Source: Euryarchaeota archaeon UBA549
Lineage (GTDB): Archaea; Thermoplasmatota; Poseidoniia; Poseidoniales; Poseidoniaceae
Direction: 5' to 3'
Assembly: GCA_002495645.1 (NCBI GenBank)
Contig: DAGF01000014.1
Location: 732-15,880 of the forward strand
Length of the DNA stretch: 15,149 bases
The position numbers were made by a program, and so were the translations under genes. The notes beneath the pieces are model-generated. The model saw only the letters and a program-made list of their open reading frames with translations. It had not been told where the DNA came from and made no database searches. Of the stretch, positions 1-6,984 are shown in pieces (position 1 is the stretch's first letter; every line of letters starts with the position of its first letter).

Positions 1-13
1 CCCGTGCGCAGGG

Positions 14-781
14 TTGACGAGGTGTATGCAGCGAGAAACCTCTGTCTGCGACACCCCTACGATGATGCTTGAAATGAGGAAGGATTATCCCGACCTTACC
101 CGAGCAGCATGTGTGGATGACCTACCCGATGGCTGGACGGCGAACGAAATAGAGCAGGATTTCACCGTCACGCTCTTTGTGTTTTCATGGGCGCTCCTCC
201 CGGTTGGCTTCATGGTCGTAATGGCCATTTCATCGAGGTATGCACAGCACCGCATTACCCTTGCAACCGCTGCATTGGTCATGCTGGTGTTGGCCTTTTG
301 GACCGGTGCTGGGCAACGGCGCTCCTCTCTTCACGAGCCACGCATGCAATTGGCGGTGGCTTCCTTGGCATCCTCTGCCTTGTGTTTGGGTCTTCTTTGG
401 GGGCTTGATATGGAAGCTTGGTGGTGGGTGGCGTATGGCTTGATTTTCGGGACAGTCGCAACCATGTACGTCGCTCTGAATCATCTTGCGTCGTGCAATG
501 CCCCCGCCCTCAGCATTCCGTGGTCCACCAAAACCCCCTTGCCCCTTCATGCGATGAGTGGATGGGGTATCCAAAACGGTCGTTGGACCAACGGCCGAAT
601 GGGCATCTTCCGTTTTGAACATGGAGGCGTATGCACCCTTTACGGATCCGTGGATGGCGAGGAAACCTCGCTGTGTTTGGAGCCATTGGTTCCCCTATCG
701 GATGTTCCTGAGTTCACGGTTTGGGGGCTGGATTTTGTTGCTCTTCGTGATGCTTCGTTGACCTCCTTGAGCGAGGAGTGA
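14..781 (+). CDS. Hypothetical four-helix membrane protein
   Basis: I do not recognise a family. The frame is open to the left edge, so the true start could lie outside the window; in-frame starts inside it are TTG at 14 and ATG at 26, 62, 65 and 74, none with a well-placed ribosome binding site. Counting from 14, the first 50 residues are polar. Four hydrophobic segments follow at about 51-72, 81-98, 112-130 and 136-156. A soluble domain of about 100 residues (157-255), rich in Trp and Gly, closes the protein. The last helix pair contains a Trp cluster (AWWWVAYG). No catalytic motif is evident. The gene ends 56 bases before purE on the same strand, so cotranscription is possible but not shown. 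Codon use and composition resemble the neighbours. It is real as a gene by length and membrane pattern; its function is unknown. Confidence 0.6.
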   Translation: MTRCMQRETSVCDTPTMMLEMRKDYPDLTRAACVDDLPDGWTANEIEQDFTVTLFVFSWALLPVGFMVVMAISSRYAQHRITLATAALVMLVLAFWTGAGQRRSSLHEPRMQLAVASLASSALCLGLLWGLDMEAWWWVAYGLIFGTVATMYVALNHLASCNAPALSIPWSTKTPLPLHAMSGWGIQNGRWTNGRMGIFRFEHGGVCTLYGSVDGEETSLCLEPLVPLSDVPEFTVWGLDFVALRDASLTSLSEE

Positions 782-837
782 GGCTTTGCAGTTCATCGGT
801 TCAATCAGTCATCATAAAGAACCACCCGCGATGGCGG

Positions 838-1323
838 ATGAGCATGGATGTAACCATTTTGCTTGGGTCTTCCTCAGACCTCCCGATTGCCCAAAAGTGT
901 ACGAAAATCTTGGAACATTTTGATGTCCCCTACCAACTTCGTGTCGCCTCCGCTCACCGCTCGCCAAAATTTGTTGAGCAAATCGTTGGCGATGCCATTG
1001 ACGACGGTTGTTCGGTCTTCATCGCCATGGCCGGTCTCGCTGCTGCGCTACCGGGTGCCGTGGCTGCCTTGACCACCAAACCGGTTATCGGCGTGCCATG
1101 CGGCGGACGGGTCCCCTACGACTCCCTGTTGTCCATCGCTCAACTTCCACCGGGTGTGCCCGCCGCTACCGTTGGTGTTGACCGTGGTGATAACGCTGGC
1201 TACCTCGCCGTCCAAATGTTGGCTCTTTCCAACGCCAAGTACGCCGCTGCGCTTGAACAGAACAAGCTCGACCAAATCGACCGTGTGAAGGCTCAGGACA
1301 AGGAAGTCAACGGCGGTGCCTGA
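838..1323 (+). CDS. purE: PurE, 5-(carboxyamino)imidazole ribonucleotide mutase / AIR carboxylase
   Basis: PurE makes 4-carboxy-5-aminoimidazole ribonucleotide in de novo purine synthesis, in the cytoplasm. The 161-residue product has the usual family length and landmarks: GSSSD (10-14) near the N-terminus, SAHR (38-41) with the catalytic His, the GLAAALPG loop (66-73), KPVIGVP (81-87) and the QLPPGVPAATVGV stretch (102-114). I chose ATG 838; ATG 844 is two codons later, and a GTG at 778 would add 20 residues with no family counterpart. An AT-rich element at 813-819 (CATAAAG) lies about 26 bases upstream of 844 and could be a TATA box for a near-leaderless transcript, but this is weak. One oddity is residue 70: most class I PurE proteins read GxxAHLPG here, and this protein has Ala in place of His. 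No purK lies in the window. guaA(B) follows after one base, suggesting cotranscription. The family assignment is firm; the class (mutase or carboxylase) is not settled. Confidence 0.93.
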   Translation: MSMDVTILLGSSSDLPIAQKCTKILEHFDVPYQLRVASAHRSPKFVEQIVGDAIDDGCSVFIAMAGLAAALPGAVAALTTKPVIGVPCGGRVPYDSLLSIAQLPPGVPAATVGVDRGDNAGYLAVQMLALSNAKYAAALEQNKLDQIDRVKAQDKEVNGGA

Positions 1324-1324
1324 G

Positions 1325-2272
1325 ATGTTTGACGCCGAGGAGTTCATTGCCGAGAGCATTGAATCCCTCAAGGCAACCATCGACGATGTGGCCATCATCG
1401 CTTGTTCCGGTGGCGTGGACTCAACGGTCGCCGCCGTCATTGCCAACAAGGCCGTTGGCAACCTCCTCCACTGCGTCTATGTGGATACGGGCTTTATGCG
1501 CAAGAACGAAACCGAACAAATCGAGGCACTCCTTGAAGAACAAGGTATCAATCTGATCACGGTCAAAGCCGCTGACCGCTATTTTGAGGCGCTCAAGGGC
1601 GTTACCGAACCCGAACAAAAGCGCAAGGTCATCGGTGAATTGTTCATCCGAATTTTTGAGGATGAGCAGAAAAAATGCGGAGCCAAATACCTTGTTCAAG
1701 GCACGATTGCACCCGATTGGATTGAATCGGGTGGCGGTGTCCGAGACACCATCAAGTCCCACCACAACGTTGGCGGTCTGCCTGAAGACATGACCCTTGA
1801 AGTCGTTGAGCCGCTGCGTGAACTCTACAAGGACGAAGTTCGTGAATTGGCTCGAAACCTCAACATCAACGTCGCTGAACGGCAACCCTTCCCGGGGCCC
1901 GGTCTTGCTGTACGTACCCTTGGGGAATTGACGCCAGAGCGCGTGGCCGTCGTTCGCGAAGCCTGCGCCATCGTTGAGGAAGAATTTGAGGCTGCAGCCG
2001 AACGAGGCGAGATGGAGATTCCCTGGCAGTACTTCGCCGCTCTTCTTCCGGTTCGAAGCGTCGGTGTTCACGGCGACGTGCGTGCCTACGGCGAGACCGT
2101 GGTCGTTCGTGCGGTTCAATCCATGGACGGCATGTCGGCTCGATACTCTGAGATTCCTCACAAGATTTTGCAGAAAATCAGCACCCGTATCACGAACACG
2201 GTGAAGGGTGCTGTGAACCGCGTTGTGTATGACATCACCCACAAGCCGCCCGGTACCATCGAGTGGGAGTGA
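1325..2272 (+). CDS. guaAB: GMP synthase, ATP-pyrophosphatase subunit (GuaA B / GuaAb)
   Basis: This is the synthetase subunit of GMP synthase. It adenylates XMP and accepts ammonia to give GMP, completing the guanine branch. The 315-residue product has the PP-loop SGGVDS (28-33), VYVDTGFMRKNE (51-62), the QGTIAPDWIESGG region (125-137), HHNVGGLP (146-153), QPFPGPGLAVR (187-197) and the near-invariant C-terminus KPPGTIEWE (307-315). The glutamine amidotransferase half found in bacterial GuaA is absent, which is the archaeal two-subunit arrangement; the partner subunit is not in this window. ATG 1325 lies one base after the purE stop. GTG 1316 would overlap purE by 8 bases and add three residues. 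The tight junction argues for a purE-guaA transcript. All diagnostic motifs are intact, so an active enzyme is expected. Confidence 0.95.
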   Translation: MFDAEEFIAESIESLKATIDDVAIIACSGGVDSTVAAVIANKAVGNLLHCVYVDTGFMRKNETEQIEALLEEQGINLITVKAADRYFEALKGVTEPEQKRKVIGELFIRIFEDEQKKCGAKYLVQGTIAPDWIESGGGVRDTIKSHHNVGGLPEDMTLEVVEPLRELYKDEVRELARNLNINVAERQPFPGPGLAVRTLGELTPERVAVVREACAIVEEEFEAAAERGEMEIPWQYFAALLPVRSVGVHGDVRAYGETVVVRAVQSMDGMSARYSEIPHKILQKISTRITNTVKGAVNRVVYDITHKPPGTIEWE

Positions 2273-2320
2273 TTCCACTAACGGGCATACCTTCTTCAAG
2301 CAGACAGGAGACGAAATCAC

Positions 2321-3712
2321 ATGGCTGTGATGGACACTGCTGAGGTCGTCCTCACCGGTTTGCTGGTCGCAGACGAGGTCCGAGACTATCGAAAAATGGG
2401 CTTCATTGGTGCGATATTCATTGTCCTGTTGCTTTTCGGTTTTGCCATGACCTCCAACATGTTCCTCGGTAGTGATAAAGAGAATTTGGCCTTCCAAAAC
2501 GGGCAACCACCTTCCTCAAATTGGCGGCCGTACTCTGTGGTGGCCCCCATCGACACTGGCATCAACGTCTATCATGACCATTTCCGCACGGACGAAATTT
2601 ACCCGAATTGGTTGCTGAATGGACTCGGGGTCACCAAAACCTGCACACCCACCTTTGAGGGTACATGGCAGGAACGCTATGAGGCGGACAAAGCATCCTG
2701 CTGGGACACCATCAACACCTCCGACATCGTTTACTTCGAGGGCACGAAAATCATCGGTACTTCACCGGATGGTGGCACAGATATTCACATTCTTGATGAC
2801 CCTTCGGACGGTCACGGCACGGCCGTTACCGGTGCAGTGTTGGACGCCAATCCCGATGCGGTGATTTTCTTCGTGGAGGGTTTCTCCACCGAAGCGGTGC
2901 TTGCAGCCGGCAACCAACCGTTGGTTGACATCGTCACGACGTCGTTTGGCGCCATCGGCTCTTTACCGGTTCCTGGAATTGAAACGGGCACCCACCAAAC
3001 GGTCGTTGTCAATAACAAAATTCACACCGGTGCTGCAGATAACACACCCTCTCCTGCAGTCCAAGACGCCACGGCTGGTCCTCCTTGGTCAATCGGTATC
3101 GCCGGCTACGCCGAGGAAGGTGACGACCAGAAGGAGACGATGAGCGGTTCCTACCCCGATATCGCCGCTGATTGGACGCAGGTCTTGCCCAACCACGACG
3201 ATGTCGACGGCTACCACGAGACTTCAGGCACCTCTTTTGCTACGCCCCGAACGGCCGGTATTCTCTCCTTTGTGCTTGAACATCTTCGTGAGGAGGTGGG
3301 CGACATGGGCTCAGGTGCCTCGACAGAAGACCGCAACGGTCTGCTCGTGAACGGTGTTTGGCCTGAAGGTCATCCCAACGCTGGGGCTGAGGCAGGCATC
3401 ACCAATTCCGTGGTGCGAAATGCGTTGAATTTGTCTGCTTGGTACCCGTCCTTTTCCACGTGGGACCCAAGTGCAGGTACGATGCCAATTTCCCCGGTTG
3501 CTCCCTGCACACAGGTCGGCTGGGGTGTGGTGAACATGTCCAATATTCAACCGATGATCGAGCATCTGAACGGCACGCAAACCATGCCTGACCGTCCAGG
3601 CGATGTGGTCCTGTGCATGCAGGTTAACCAAGAAGCTCGTGAAGCCTACTGGGGCGTTTACCCCTCAGAGGAAGCCCCTGCTCGGTCTCTTGAAGTGGCC
3701 TCACGAGATTGA
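2321..3712 (+). CDS. Membrane-anchored subtilisin-like serine protease (S8 family)
   Basis: The product (463 residues) is a peptidase S8 protein with the catalytic triad in standard order: Asp78 in APIDTG, His165 in DGHGTAVTGAV and Ser305 in GTSFATPRTAG. Asn241 (TGAADN) is the likely oxyanion-hole residue, although its surroundings are not canonical. A single hydrophobic helix at about 27-49 follows a short charged N-terminus, giving a type II anchor with the catalytic domain outside. There is no obvious inhibitor-like propeptide between anchor and catalytic domain. Four cysteines (108, 127, 396, 432) on the outer side could form disulfides. ATG 2321 has AGGAG at 2306-2310, 10 bases upstream; ATG 2396 would start just before the helix. 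The gene starts 48 bases after guaA(B). It probably degrades extracellular or envelope protein, but the substrate is unknown. Its 3' end converges on the minus-strand block. Confidence 0.88.
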   Translation: MAVMDTAEVVLTGLLVADEVRDYRKMGFIGAIFIVLLLFGFAMTSNMFLGSDKENLAFQNGQPPSSNWRPYSVVAPIDTGINVYHDHFRTDEIYPNWLLNGLGVTKTCTPTFEGTWQERYEADKASCWDTINTSDIVYFEGTKIIGTSPDGGTDIHILDDPSDGHGTAVTGAVLDANPDAVIFFVEGFSTEAVLAAGNQPLVDIVTTSFGAIGSLPVPGIETGTHQTVVVNNKIHTGAADNTPSPAVQDATAGPPWSIGIAGYAEEGDDQKETMSGSYPDIAADWTQVLPNHDDVDGYHETSGTSFATPRTAGILSFVLEHLREEVGDMGSGASTEDRNGLLVNGVWPEGHPNAGAEAGITNSVVRNALNLSAWYPSFSTWDPSAGTMPISPVAPCTQVGWGVVNMSNIQPMIEHLNGTQTMPDRPGDVVLCMQVNQEAREAYWGVYPSEEAPARSLEVASRD

Positions 3713-3718
3713 TGAGGA

Positions 3719-3767
3719 GTGGGTGTGAATCCACACGACGGCCTCGCACCCACGGTGAGAATGCGAG
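3719..3767. other. Convergent intergenic inverted repeats
   Basis: In the 81-base gap between the protease stop and the tRNA 3' end there are overlapping inverted repeats. GTGGGTG (3719-3725) pairs with CACCCAC (3747-3753), GTGTG (3723-3727) with CACAC (3732-3736), and CTCGCA (3743-3748) with TGCGAG (3762-3767). The first and third stems share bases 3747-3748 and part of their arms, so they would be mutually exclusive. A hairpin here could mark the ends of two converging transcripts. There is no T-run after the stems on either strand, so a classical terminator is not supported, and stems of 5-7 bp can occur by chance. Confidence 0.2.
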
Positions 3768-3793
3768 AAATCGGGCTACTGGGGTTGATTTTA

Positions 3794-3866
3794 CGCCGAT
3801 TGTGGGGCTCGAACCCACGACCTTGGGATTAACAGTCCCACGCTCCACCAGCTAAGCTAAATCGGC
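3794..3866 (-). tRNA. tRNA-Asn (anticodon GTT)
   Basis: A complete 73-nt cloverleaf reads on the minus strand. The acceptor stem is GCCGATT/AATCGGC with discriminator G, the D-stem GCTT/GAGC, the anticodon stem TGGGA/TCCCA with loop CTGTTAA (anticodon GTT), the variable loop AGGTC, and the T-arm GTGGG/CCCAC with loop TTCGAGC. Every stem pairs (one G-T in the D-stem), and no intron is present. CCA is not encoded (TAA follows the discriminator), as is common in archaea. The gene starts 26 bases after the thymidine phosphorylase stop on the same strand, so it may be made from its own promoter or by read-through from the block upstream. Confidence 0.97.
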
Positions 3867-3887
3867 AAGGTGGGCGACAAGCATCCC

Positions 3888-3895
3888 CTTTATCA
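3888..3895 (-). promoter_or_regulatory. Possible TATA element for tRNA-Asn
   Basis: On the minus strand the sequence TGATAAAG lies 22 to 29 bases upstream of the mature tRNA 5' end, the position expected for an archaeal TATA box. It coincides with the end of the thymidine phosphorylase gene and contains its stop TGA followed directly by an in-frame TAA. The match to the archaeal consensus (TTTATATA-like) is partial and no BRE was recognised. Confidence 0.3.
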
Positions 3896-5224
3896 CGCCT
3901 TCGTTTCAGTGGAATCAATCAATTTCACCAAACGGGGTGAAAGGTCTGGTTGGTTTTCACTGATGATGGCGAGGCTTTTCAATTCCTGAAGGTCTTCGTG
4001 GGTAAGCTCCCTGCTGTGGAAAAAGGTGAACAGCGGTTGATTTTTCTTGACCTTGTCCCCTTTGATCGCCTGGAGGAGAAACCCAACCAAGGGATCGATT
4101 TCATCCTCAAGAGCGAAACGGCCCGCACCGTGCTTGCGTGCAAGTTGGGCCATCTTCATGGCCTCGTGTCCGGCAAGAAACCCGTCATGCTGAGCAAGGA
4201 CAGTGGTCTGTTCAGGGGCCACGCCCAACACTTTCTCTGGAGCCTTCACGAGCAACATGGCCGTTTTTTCGTCAACACCCTGCTCCACGCACATCCTTCG
4301 GAACACGTCCAAGGCCTCACCGTTGTTGAGCACCTTGTCCATGCGACGACGACCTTCCTCCACGTCCACGTCCTCAAAGGCCATGGAGAGCAAGGCTGCG
4401 CCCTGCAAAACGACCAATTCTCGGGTATCAGGCGAACCCTCTCCTTTGAGGACCAAAATGCTACCAAGAACTTCCAAGGCGTTTCCGATATGGGTGCCAA
4501 TGGGTTCGCTCATCGAGGTGATTTGTGCGAGTGTCCGAATGCCAAGACCTTCTGCAGTTTTAACCATCGAGGCCGCAAGCGTTTGGGCCTCCTCAAGCGT
4601 TTGCATGAAGGCGGCGGTGCCGGTTTTGACATCCAAAACGAGCACGTCCAATCCCTCTGCGGCCTTTTTGGATACGATGGAAGCGGTGATGAGCGGCACG
4701 CTGTCGATGGTGTCGGTCACGTCCCTCAGGGCGTAGAGCACCCCGTCGGCAGGAGCGATGGCCTCGTTTTGCACAGCGATGCAGCAACCAACTCGCTTGA
4801 CAGCGGCCATCATCTCCTCGGGAGAAAGAGCGCAGTTGAATCCAGGAATGGATTCCAGTTTGTCGATGGTTCCTCCGGTGTGGCCCAAGCCACGCCCAGC
4901 CAGCATGGGAACCCGGCATCCAGCAGCTGCCAACGCCGGAGCCAGCATCAGGGACATCTTGTCGCCCACGCCACCCGTGCTGTGTTTGTCGACGACCGGG
5001 GCGCCATCTGGCCACTTCAAGCGAGCGCCGGATTCGATCATGGCGTTGGTCAGCACCACGGTGTCGTCAACGGTGCATCCGTGTTGGTGAACCGCCTTGA
5101 GCCAACGCGTGGCGTCCTCGGTTGACACGCTTCCATCAGCGACCTTTGCAACGAAGGATTCCAAGGCTTGCTTGTCCTGATGTTCGCCGTTGTTCACGGC
5201 GTTGATGAGAGCTTCAACGTCCAT
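3893..5224 (-). CDS. deoA: Thymidine / pyrimidine-nucleoside phosphorylase
   Basis: This cytoplasmic enzyme splits thymidine (or a related pyrimidine nucleoside) with phosphate into the free base and deoxyribose 1-phosphate. The 443 residues match the bacterial and animal enzymes in length. The phosphate-binding signature DKHSTGGVGDK is at 79-89, AGRGLGHTGGTIDKLESIPG at 109-128, and PADGVLYALRD at 158-168. Arg167, Ser182 and Lys186 have the same spacing as the base-binding Arg171, Ser186 and Lys190 of the E. coli enzyme. LDVKTG (197-202) and a C-terminal beta domain from about 345 complete the fold. Archaeal AMP phosphorylases are longer, with an extra N-terminal domain that is absent here, so a bacterial-type gene acquired by transfer is likely. 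ATG 5224 follows the oxygenase stop by 9 bases and has GAGG overlapping that stop. The gene ends with tandem TGA TAA. Specificity for thymidine over uridine is not proved by sequence. Confidence 0.92.
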   Translation of the reverse strand: MDVEALINAVNNGEHQDKQALESFVAKVADGSVSTEDATRWLKAVHQHGCTVDDTVVLTNAMIESGARLKWPDGAPVVDKHSTGGVGDKMSLMLAPALAAAGCRVPMLAGRGLGHTGGTIDKLESIPGFNCALSPEEMMAAVKRVGCCIAVQNEAIAPADGVLYALRDVTDTIDSVPLITASIVSKKAAEGLDVLVLDVKTGTAAFMQTLEEAQTLAASMVKTAEGLGIRTLAQITSMSEPIGTHIGNALEVLGSILVLKGEGSPDTRELVVLQGAALLSMAFEDVDVEEGRRRMDKVLNNGEALDVFRRMCVEQGVDEKTAMLLVKAPEKVLGVAPEQTTVLAQHDGFLAGHEAMKMAQLARKHGAGRFALEDEIDPLVGFLLQAIKGDKVKKNQPLFTFFHSRELTHEDLQELKSLAIISENQPDLSPRLVKLIDSTETKA

Positions 5225-5231
5225 TGCAACG

Positions 5232-5235
5232 CCTC
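5232..5235 (-). promoter_or_regulatory. Ribosome binding site of deoA overlapping upstream stop
   Basis: The minus strand reads TGAGG followed by CGTTGCA and ATG. The GA of the oxygenase stop codon forms part of a GAGG Shine-Dalgarno core with a 7-base spacer to the deoA start. This fixes the start at 5224 and suggests translational coupling. Confidence 0.6.
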
Positions 5236-6181
5236 AAATCAAACCGATTTCCTTCAAGCGTTGGTGCAGGTAATCCCCCGCAGAGATGGAGGCGTACTTC
5301 GCCTGTCCACCCGTCAGTGCAACAAAGTCGGGATGAGGCGTCAAGTCGATTTCATTTCGTGGGTGGACAAACATGGGCATGGAGTAGCGACGTGAGTTGC
5401 TGTCCTTGGGGTTCACCACACGGTGCGTGGTGGATTTGAACAGCCCGTTGGTCAAGTTTTGGAGCATGTCGCCGGAATCCACGATGATGGCGTCTTGGTC
5501 CCCTTGGACCTGAATCCATGAACCGTCGTGGTCCATGACCTCCAACCCATCAGCCGTCGCTGTGACCAAGAGCGTGATGAAATTGATGTCCTCGTGGGCG
5601 GCAGAGCGAACAGCCCCTTCTGGCGTGTTTTCATCCAGTGGGGGATAGTGAATCATCCGCATGATGGTGTTGCCTTCGTTGGACATGTTGGGGAGCCAGT
5701 CCTCGGTTTTGCCGAGGTAGCGTGAACAGGCGGAGAGCAGGTGTTGAGCAAGTGATTCCATGCTTGAGAACAAAGTCTCCGTTGTGCCTTGAAACCCGCT
5801 GACATGGGCTGTCGGCCAGATGTTTTGGGGATAGGTTGGCACCGTACCGTCTTCCGGGTAAGGGCGTCCAGTTTGCCAGAATTCCTTGAGGTCCGGTGCA
5901 GGGTTGTCCTTGGCGTGTTCCACGCCAAATGCGGTGTAGCCTCGCTGATGCCCAATATCGGGTTGGAGGTAGCTTCGTTTGGTCGCTTCATCGAGGTCAA
6001 AGAAGGCATCGCACTGAGCGTATGTTTCATCGATGAGGGAGCGGGGAATGCCGTGATTGGTCAGGGCAAAGAACCCGATGTCCTTGAGCGCATCGCCCAC
6101 CTGGGCGACGAAACGCTCCCGTTCTTCCGCCACTTCCGAGGTGGCCAGACGAAAGTCAATCGATGGAATGGACCTGGACAT
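5234..6181 (-). CDS. Isopenicillin N synthase-like Fe(II)/2-oxoglutarate-type oxygenase
   Basis: The 315-residue product is a non-heme iron oxygenase of the IPNS/DIOX_N superfamily. The N-terminal DIOX_N part has the IPSIDF start and the DIGFFALTNHGIP stretch (34-46). The double-stranded beta-helix follows, with the iron ligands His196 and Asp198 (AAHEDINFITLL) and His253 (STTHRVV). The RxS pair Arg265/Ser267 (RRYSMPMF) is the usual 2-oxoglutarate carboxylate anchor. All required residues are present, so an active cytoplasmic hydroxylase or oxidase is expected. The substrate cannot be read from the sequence; the overall look (PDLKEFWQTGR, GYTAFG) is that of a widespread bacterial subgroup without an assigned substrate known to me. 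It sits 6 bases after the BaxI-family gene and 9 bases before deoA, and this close link to thymidine phosphorylase allows a pyrimidine-related role (thymine 7-hydroxylase belongs to the same superfamily), which is inference only. Confidence 0.88.
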   Translation of the reverse strand: MSRSIPSIDFRLATSEVAEERERFVAQVGDALKDIGFFALTNHGIPRSLIDETYAQCDAFFDLDEATKRSYLQPDIGHQRGYTAFGVEHAKDNPAPDLKEFWQTGRPYPEDGTVPTYPQNIWPTAHVSGFQGTTETLFSSMESLAQHLLSACSRYLGKTEDWLPNMSNEGNTIMRMIHYPPLDENTPEGAVRSAAHEDINFITLLVTATADGLEVMDHDGSWIQVQGDQDAIIVDSGDMLQNLTNGLFKSTTHRVVNPKDSNSRRYSMPMFVHPRNEIDLTPHPDFVALTGGQAKYASISAGDYLHQRLKEIGLI

Positions 6182-6187
6182 GGGACT

Positions 6188-6952
6188 TCATTCCCTAAAG
6201 GCTTGGAGTTTTGAGAGGAGGCGGATTGTCTCGATGTAAATCCAAATGATGGACACCAAGATACCAAAGGCGGCGTACCATTCCATGTTCTTTGGTGCAC
6301 CGTAGCGGGAGCCGGACTCGATAAAGCCAAAGTCACTGATGAGGGTCAGTGCGGCCACGACCAGGATGAAGGCCGTGACGCCAATACCGATGGGCCCTGC
6401 ACTGTGGAGGAAGGGCACGTCGTATCCCGTGAAGATGCCGAGGAAAAATGATGTCAGGTAAAGGAACATGATGCTGATGACCAAGCCGCCGACGACCTTG
6501 TTGAACGCAGGGGTTGGACGGATGATGCGGGAGGCGTACATCACGTACATGGTGGCCGTGATGGCTATGGTTCCAAACACGGCTTGCAGCGCGATGCCCT
6601 TGTAGGCGGTCAACTCAAAGAAGAGTGACATGGCTCCGACGGCCATCCCTTCGAAAATGGCATAGAGGCTCATGAGGGCAGCAGGATTTTTGGGGCGTGA
6701 CAGGAACACGATCATGGCAATAATGAAGCCGCCTACAAAGCCGAGCGTTGTGAAGGCGCCGATGTACAAGCCGCCGTTGCCGTTGTTCATGGCGTTCAAG
6801 CACAGCACCGCAGAGACCAGAGCGCTGACCACCGTCAAGGAGAGGAGGTAGCCAATTTTTCGCAGGCTACCGTCAATGGTCATCCGGTCGTTGCCGGTCA
6901 AATTGCTCCAAAATTTTTGATTGAGGACAGGGTTACTGCTTCGAATCTCCAT
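6188..6952 (-). CDS. Bax inhibitor-1 / YccA-type membrane protein (BaxI_1 family)
   Basis: I take ATG at 6952, giving 254 residues that open with SSNPVLNQKF, the usual N-terminus of BaxI_1-type proteins; the frame extends upstream to 7057 but would then overlap the preceding gene and add a charged, unrelated leader. About seven hydrophobic helices can be placed at 32-53, 62-84, 93-112, 117-139, 153-175, 186-206 and 223-245. The family-typical MTIDGSLRK (24-32), LISDFGFIESG (204-214) and the C-terminal WYAAFGILVSIIWIYIETIR (225-244) are present. TMBIM relatives include pH-dependent calcium leak channels, but the role of this subfamily in archaea is not established. It lies between the large surface protein (32 bases upstream) and the oxygenase (6 bases downstream), so it belongs to the same probable operon. 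No ribosome binding site stands out. Confidence 0.85.
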   Translation of the reverse strand: MEIRSSNPVLNQKFWSNLTGNDRMTIDGSLRKIGYLLSLTVVSALVSAVLCLNAMNNGNGGLYIGAFTTLGFVGGFIIAMIVFLSRPKNPAALMSLYAIFEGMAVGAMSLFFELTAYKGIALQAVFGTIAITATMYVMYASRIIRPTPAFNKVVGGLVISIMFLYLTSFFLGIFTGYDVPFLHSAGPIGIGVTAFILVVAALTLISDFGFIESGSRYGAPKNMEWYAAFGILVSIIWIYIETIRLLSKLQAFRE

Positions 6953-6984
6953 GGGTATCAGGCGTTTCTCGTCAAGGTCCCGTT

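Noticed and set aside
838..2272. A purE-guaA gene fusion or frameshift, because of the possible 8-base overlap at GTG 1316
   Set aside because: Both proteins are full length with intact termini, and ATG 1325 gives a normal start one base after the purE stop.
1421..2506. A 361-codon open frame on the minus strand opposite guaA(B)
   Set aside because: It runs antisense to a fully motif-supported GMP synthase gene, spans its 3' end into the next gene, and has no recognisable domain.
3624..3848. A short minus-strand frame between the protease and deoA
   Set aside because: It crosses most of the tRNA-Asn gene; the cloverleaf explains the sequence.
3950..5125. A 391-codon open frame on the plus strand opposite thymidine phosphorylase
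   Set aside because: It is a low-complexity His/Gly-rich mirror of deoA, whose catalytic residues are all in place on the other strand.
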